Assembly (NCBI GenBank): GCA_029880105.1
Contig: JAOUPA010000083.1
Coordinates: forward strand, 1-8,329
Source: Gammaproteobacteria bacterium
GTDB taxonomy: Bacteria > Pseudomonadota > Gammaproteobacteria > SZUA-229
Reading direction: 5' to 3'
DNA length: 8,329 nt
Below the pieces are notes generated by a model that saw only the letters and a list, made by a program, of their open reading frames with translations, did not search any database and had not been told where the DNA came from. Of this stretch, positions 6,705 through 8,329 are shown one piece after another. Both the position numbers and the translations under genes were made by a program. Each line of letters opens with the position of its first letter. The stretch's first letter is position 1.

Positions 6705-6718
6705 GTTGTTCGTTGTTC
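6705..6718 (-). repeat. Tandem 7-base repeat in the hsp20 leader
   Basis: GTTGTTC occurs twice in direct succession (6705-6711 and 6712-6718, read on the plus strand), or GAACAAC twice on the transcript strand. It lies in the predicted hsp20 5' leader, just upstream of the ribosome-site hairpin. Its role is unknown; it may be a slippage duplication or an unstructured leader segment. Confidence 0.5.
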
Positions 6719-6729
6719 GTGGTTACTAT

Positions 6730-6755
6730 TTATGGGTGCTTTTATCGATTCCAAC
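6730..6755 (-). promoter_or_regulatory. Possible sigma-32-type heat-shock promoter of hsp20
   Basis: On the minus strand GTTGGAA (6755-6749) resembles the heat-shock -35 element CTTGAAA at five of seven positions. After an 11-base spacer, ACCCATAA (6737-6730) contains the CCCAT core of the -10 element CCCCATnT. The predicted start near 6722 leaves a leader of about 36 bases before the hsp20 ATG. The spacer is at the short end of the accepted range, so this is a plausible rather than a strong match. Confidence 0.5.
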
Positions 6756-6787
6756 CCCTGAAAATAAATTTTTTTGTGCGCCGGGGT

Positions 6788-6816
6788 TTGATACCATCTG
6801 ACTTTTATTTGATAAC
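6788..6816 (+). promoter_or_regulatory. Candidate sigma-70 promoter of hisC
   Basis: TTGATA (6788-6793) matches the -35 consensus at five of six bases. After exactly 17 bases comes GATAAC (6811-6816), which matches TATAAT at four of six. Initiation would fall near 6823, only about nine bases before the hisC GTG. A separate promoter is expected because hisC is isolated from hisGD by two opposite-strand genes. Confidence 0.5.
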
Positions 6817-6831
6817 TAATAGAGTGTCGCT

Positions 6832-7905
6832 GTGACAGACAAAGTGTTGAAATGGATACGTCCCGAGATTCGTGAGCTGAGCGCCTATCATGTCGCTGAT
6901 GCCAGTGGCTTGACCAAGCTGGATGCGATGGAAAACCCATACACGCTGGACGAGTTGACAGGGCACTGGTCGGAGGTGCTGGCGAGTGCTGAGGTCAACC
7001 GCTATCCCGACCCTTCAGCAGCGCAGTTGCGTAAAAAGCTGGCGCAGGTGATGAGCGTGCCAGAGGGTGCAGCGACGGTACTGGGTAATGGTTCGGATGA
7101 GCTAATCCAGATGCTGGCGATGGTGGTTAGTGGTAAGGATCGCTGTATCCTGTCGTTCGACCCCGGCTTTGTCATGTACCGAATGATTGCAGAGTTTGTT
7201 GGTATGCAGTATGTTGGCGTGCCACTGGATGAGGGATTTAATCTGGACATGACGGCGACACGGGCAGCTATCAAGCAGCACCAGCCGGCGATTATTTTTA
7301 TTGCCTACCCGAATAACCCGACAGGGAATCTATTTTCTGAGTCGGATATTGAAGAAATTCTAAATATAGCACCGGGGCTGGTGGTAGTTGATGAGGCCTA
7401 TCACCCGTTTGCACAGTCTAGCTTTATGCCAAAACTGGCTGATTATGAGCAGTTGCTGGTGATGCGTACGGTTTCCAAGATGGGATTGGCGGGGTTGCGC
7501 CTGGGAATGCTTGCAGGTTCGCCTGTACTGATTCAGCAAATCGATAAGGTACGCCTGCCGTATAACATTAATGTATTGACCCAGCAGGCGGCATTTACCG
7601 CACTCGACCATGTAGCTGTACTTGATGAACAGGCAGCGTTGATTCGTGCGGAGCGTGAATCAATGTTGCTGGCACTGGCGGCGATGCCGGCGGTGCAGGT
7701 TTTTCCAAGCAGGGCAAATTTTATTCTGTTTCGATTAGTGAAACAGGATGCAGCCGAGGTCTTCGATTCGATTCGTAATGACGGCGTGCTGATCAAAAAT
7801 ATGAATGCCCAGGCGGGGCCGCTAAAAAACTGCCTGCGTGTGACAGTCGGTAAGTCTGAAGAAAACACCGCTTTTCTTACAGCACTGAAAAAAGCGCTAG
7901 TCTAG
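6832..7905 (+). CDS. hisC: HisC, histidinol-phosphate aminotransferase
   Basis: A PLP-dependent class I/II aminotransferase that converts imidazole-acetol phosphate and glutamate to histidinol phosphate and 2-oxoglutarate. Its 357 residues fit the family. Visible landmarks are the substrate-binding region ENPY (34-37), NRYPDPS (56-62), GNGSDELI (85-92), YPNNPTGN (159-166), the cofactor Asp187 in VVVDEAY, the Schiff-base Lys216 in TVSKMGLAGLRLG, Arg223, and LRVTVG near the C terminus. The start is GTG at 6832; no in-frame ATG lies nearby and the homologous N terminus begins about here. The ribosome site is weak (GAG near 6822) and the predicted leader is very short. In Pseudomonas hisC follows hisD directly and precedes algW; here the algW-like neighbour is kept, but in convergent orientation, and the hisD link is broken. 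A related aminotransferase function cannot be fully excluded, but the histidine context supports HisC. Confidence 0.5.
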   Translation: MTDKVLKWIRPEIRELSAYHVADASGLTKLDAMENPYTLDELTGHWSEVLASAEVNRYPDPSAAQLRKKLAQVMSVPEGAATVLGNGSDELIQMLAMVVSGKDRCILSFDPGFVMYRMIAEFVGMQYVGVPLDEGFNLDMTATRAAIKQHQPAIIFIAYPNNPTGNLFSESDIEEILNIAPGLVVVDEAYHPFAQSSFMPKLADYEQLLVMRTVSKMGLAGLRLGMLAGSPVLIQQIDKVRLPYNINVLTQQAAFTALDHVAVLDEQAALIRAERESMLLALAAMPAVQVFPSRANFILFRLVKQDAAEVFDSIRNDGVLIKNMNAQAGPLKNCLRVTVGKSEENTAFLTALKKALV

Positions 7906-7930
7906 TCATCGCTAATCGCAGCGGCATTCT

Positions 7931-7953
7931 GGTCGGCCTGTTATTGGCTGACC
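7931..7953. terminator. Weak hairpin between the convergent hisC and protease genes
   Basis: GGTCGGCC (7931-7938) can pair with GGCTGACC (7946-7953), giving eight pairs including one G-U wobble around a seven-base loop. It sits 25 bases after the hisC stop and contains the stop codon of the minus-strand protease gene (7941-7943). No T tract follows on either strand, so it is at best a partial or factor-assisted bidirectional terminator. Confidence 0.5.
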
Positions 7954-8329
7954 AGGGGGCGCTGCCCCAGTATTGCATCGAGTTTGAAGCTTTCTCTCTG
8001 TCGTAACCCAGCTATTTCAAACTTATCACCTGGCCGACCAGCGGCGACAATATTGAGTATGTCCTGTGCTGAGGTAATTGGTTGCCCATTGATATGGGTG
8101 ATAATGTCACCTGCTTTGAGGCCGGCACTGTCACCGGGGCCACCAGAATCCACATCAGTCACCAGAATGCCGGCGATGTTCGCCAGCCCCAGTTTTTCAA
8201 GAATTAGTGGTGTTAAGGCCTGACCGCCAACACCCAGCCAGCCTCGTACCACGTAGCCGTGCCTGATGATCTGTTCCAGTACGCTGATGGCCAGATCAAT
8301 TGGAATGGCGAAACCAATGCCATTGAAGC
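7941..8329 (-). CDS. DegS/AlgW-type periplasmic serine protease, C-terminal part
   Basis: The frame stays open to the right edge and the gene continues beyond it, so the first roughly two thirds, including the His-Asp-Ser triad and membrane anchor, cannot be seen. The visible 128 residues start with the end of the trypsin-like domain, FNGIGFAIPIDLAISVLEQI, a hallmark of HtrA proteases. VVRGWLGV follows, the linker and carboxylate-binding loop, and then one PDZ domain with ILVTDVDSGGPGDSAGLKAGDII and ITHINGQPI. The protein ends after this single PDZ, which points to DegS/AlgW rather than DegP or DegQ (two PDZ domains). In E. coli and Pseudomonas such proteases sense misfolded outer-membrane proteins and cut the anti-sigma factor RseA or MucA, activating sigma-E or AlgU. 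The location beside hisC matches algW in Pseudomonas. The stop TAA is at 7943-7941. Confidence 0.5.
   Translation of the reverse strand, partial: FNGIGFAIPIDLAISVLEQIIRHGYVVRGWLGVGGQALTPLILEKLGLANIAGILVTDVDSGGPGDSAGLKAGDIITHINGQPITSAQDILNIVAAGRPGDKFEIAGLRQRESFKLDAILGQRPLVSQ

Noticed and set aside
7533..7868. 111-codon open frame on the minus strand inside hisC
   Set aside because: It lies antisense to the conserved C-terminal half of HisC and has no recognisable motif or ribosome site.
7984..8223. 79-codon plus-strand frame opposite the protease gene
   Set aside because: The minus-strand translation is a clear HtrA-type PDZ domain, so this frame is its shadow.
1..8329. Mobile elements, CRISPR arrays, tRNA/rRNA genes or a novel defence or biosynthetic system
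   Set aside because: No transposase, integrase, regularly spaced repeats or RNA gene structure was seen; all but one protein belongs to a well-known family.

Overview
The window reads as a conserved housekeeping stretch of a gammaproteobacterial chromosome of moderate GC content. The proteins match, motif by motif, the Mla (Ttg2) lipid-transport system, MurA, short-form HisG, HisD, HisC and a DegS/AlgW-type protease. From general knowledge, the order mla - murA - hisG - hisD - hisC - algW is that of Pseudomonas and related non-enteric gammaproteobacteria. The short HisG also argues against Enterobacterales. I cannot name a genus.

Layout. Positions 1-5963 (+ strand) hold eight genes packed like one operon: mlaF (3' end only), mlaE, mlaD, mlaC, mlaB, murA, hisG and hisD. 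Junctions range from 8-base overlaps to 36-base gaps, and no terminator is visible between them. MlaF, MlaE, MlaD and MlaB form the inner-membrane complex and MlaC is the periplasmic shuttle; together they keep the outer-membrane leaflets asymmetric. MurA makes the first committed peptidoglycan precursor. HisG and HisD catalyse the first and last steps of histidine synthesis.

Positions 5964-6831 break the pattern. Two genes lie there on the minus strand: a 54-residue, four-cysteine protein of unknown function, easily missed because of its size, and an Hsp20 small heat-shock protein. The hsp20 gene has a possible heat-shock (sigma-32-like) promoter, a hairpin over its ribosome binding site and a clear intrinsic terminator. 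The small gene has its own TATAAT box just past that terminator.

Positions 6832-7905 (+) encode HisC, histidinol-phosphate aminotransferase, apparently from its own promoter because it is cut off from hisGD. It converges on a DegS/AlgW-like protease (minus strand, from 7941 off the right edge), of which only the end of the protease domain and one PDZ domain are visible.

I found no mobile element, CRISPR array, tRNA or rRNA, and no sign of an exotic new system. The items most worth following up are the small Cys-rich gene, the hsp20 control region, the two-gene insertion between hisD and hisC, and the absence of a BolA-family gene (ibaG) between mlaB and murA. [Form note: the original gave no feature confidence values; every 0.5 in that field is a placeholder required by the schema.]
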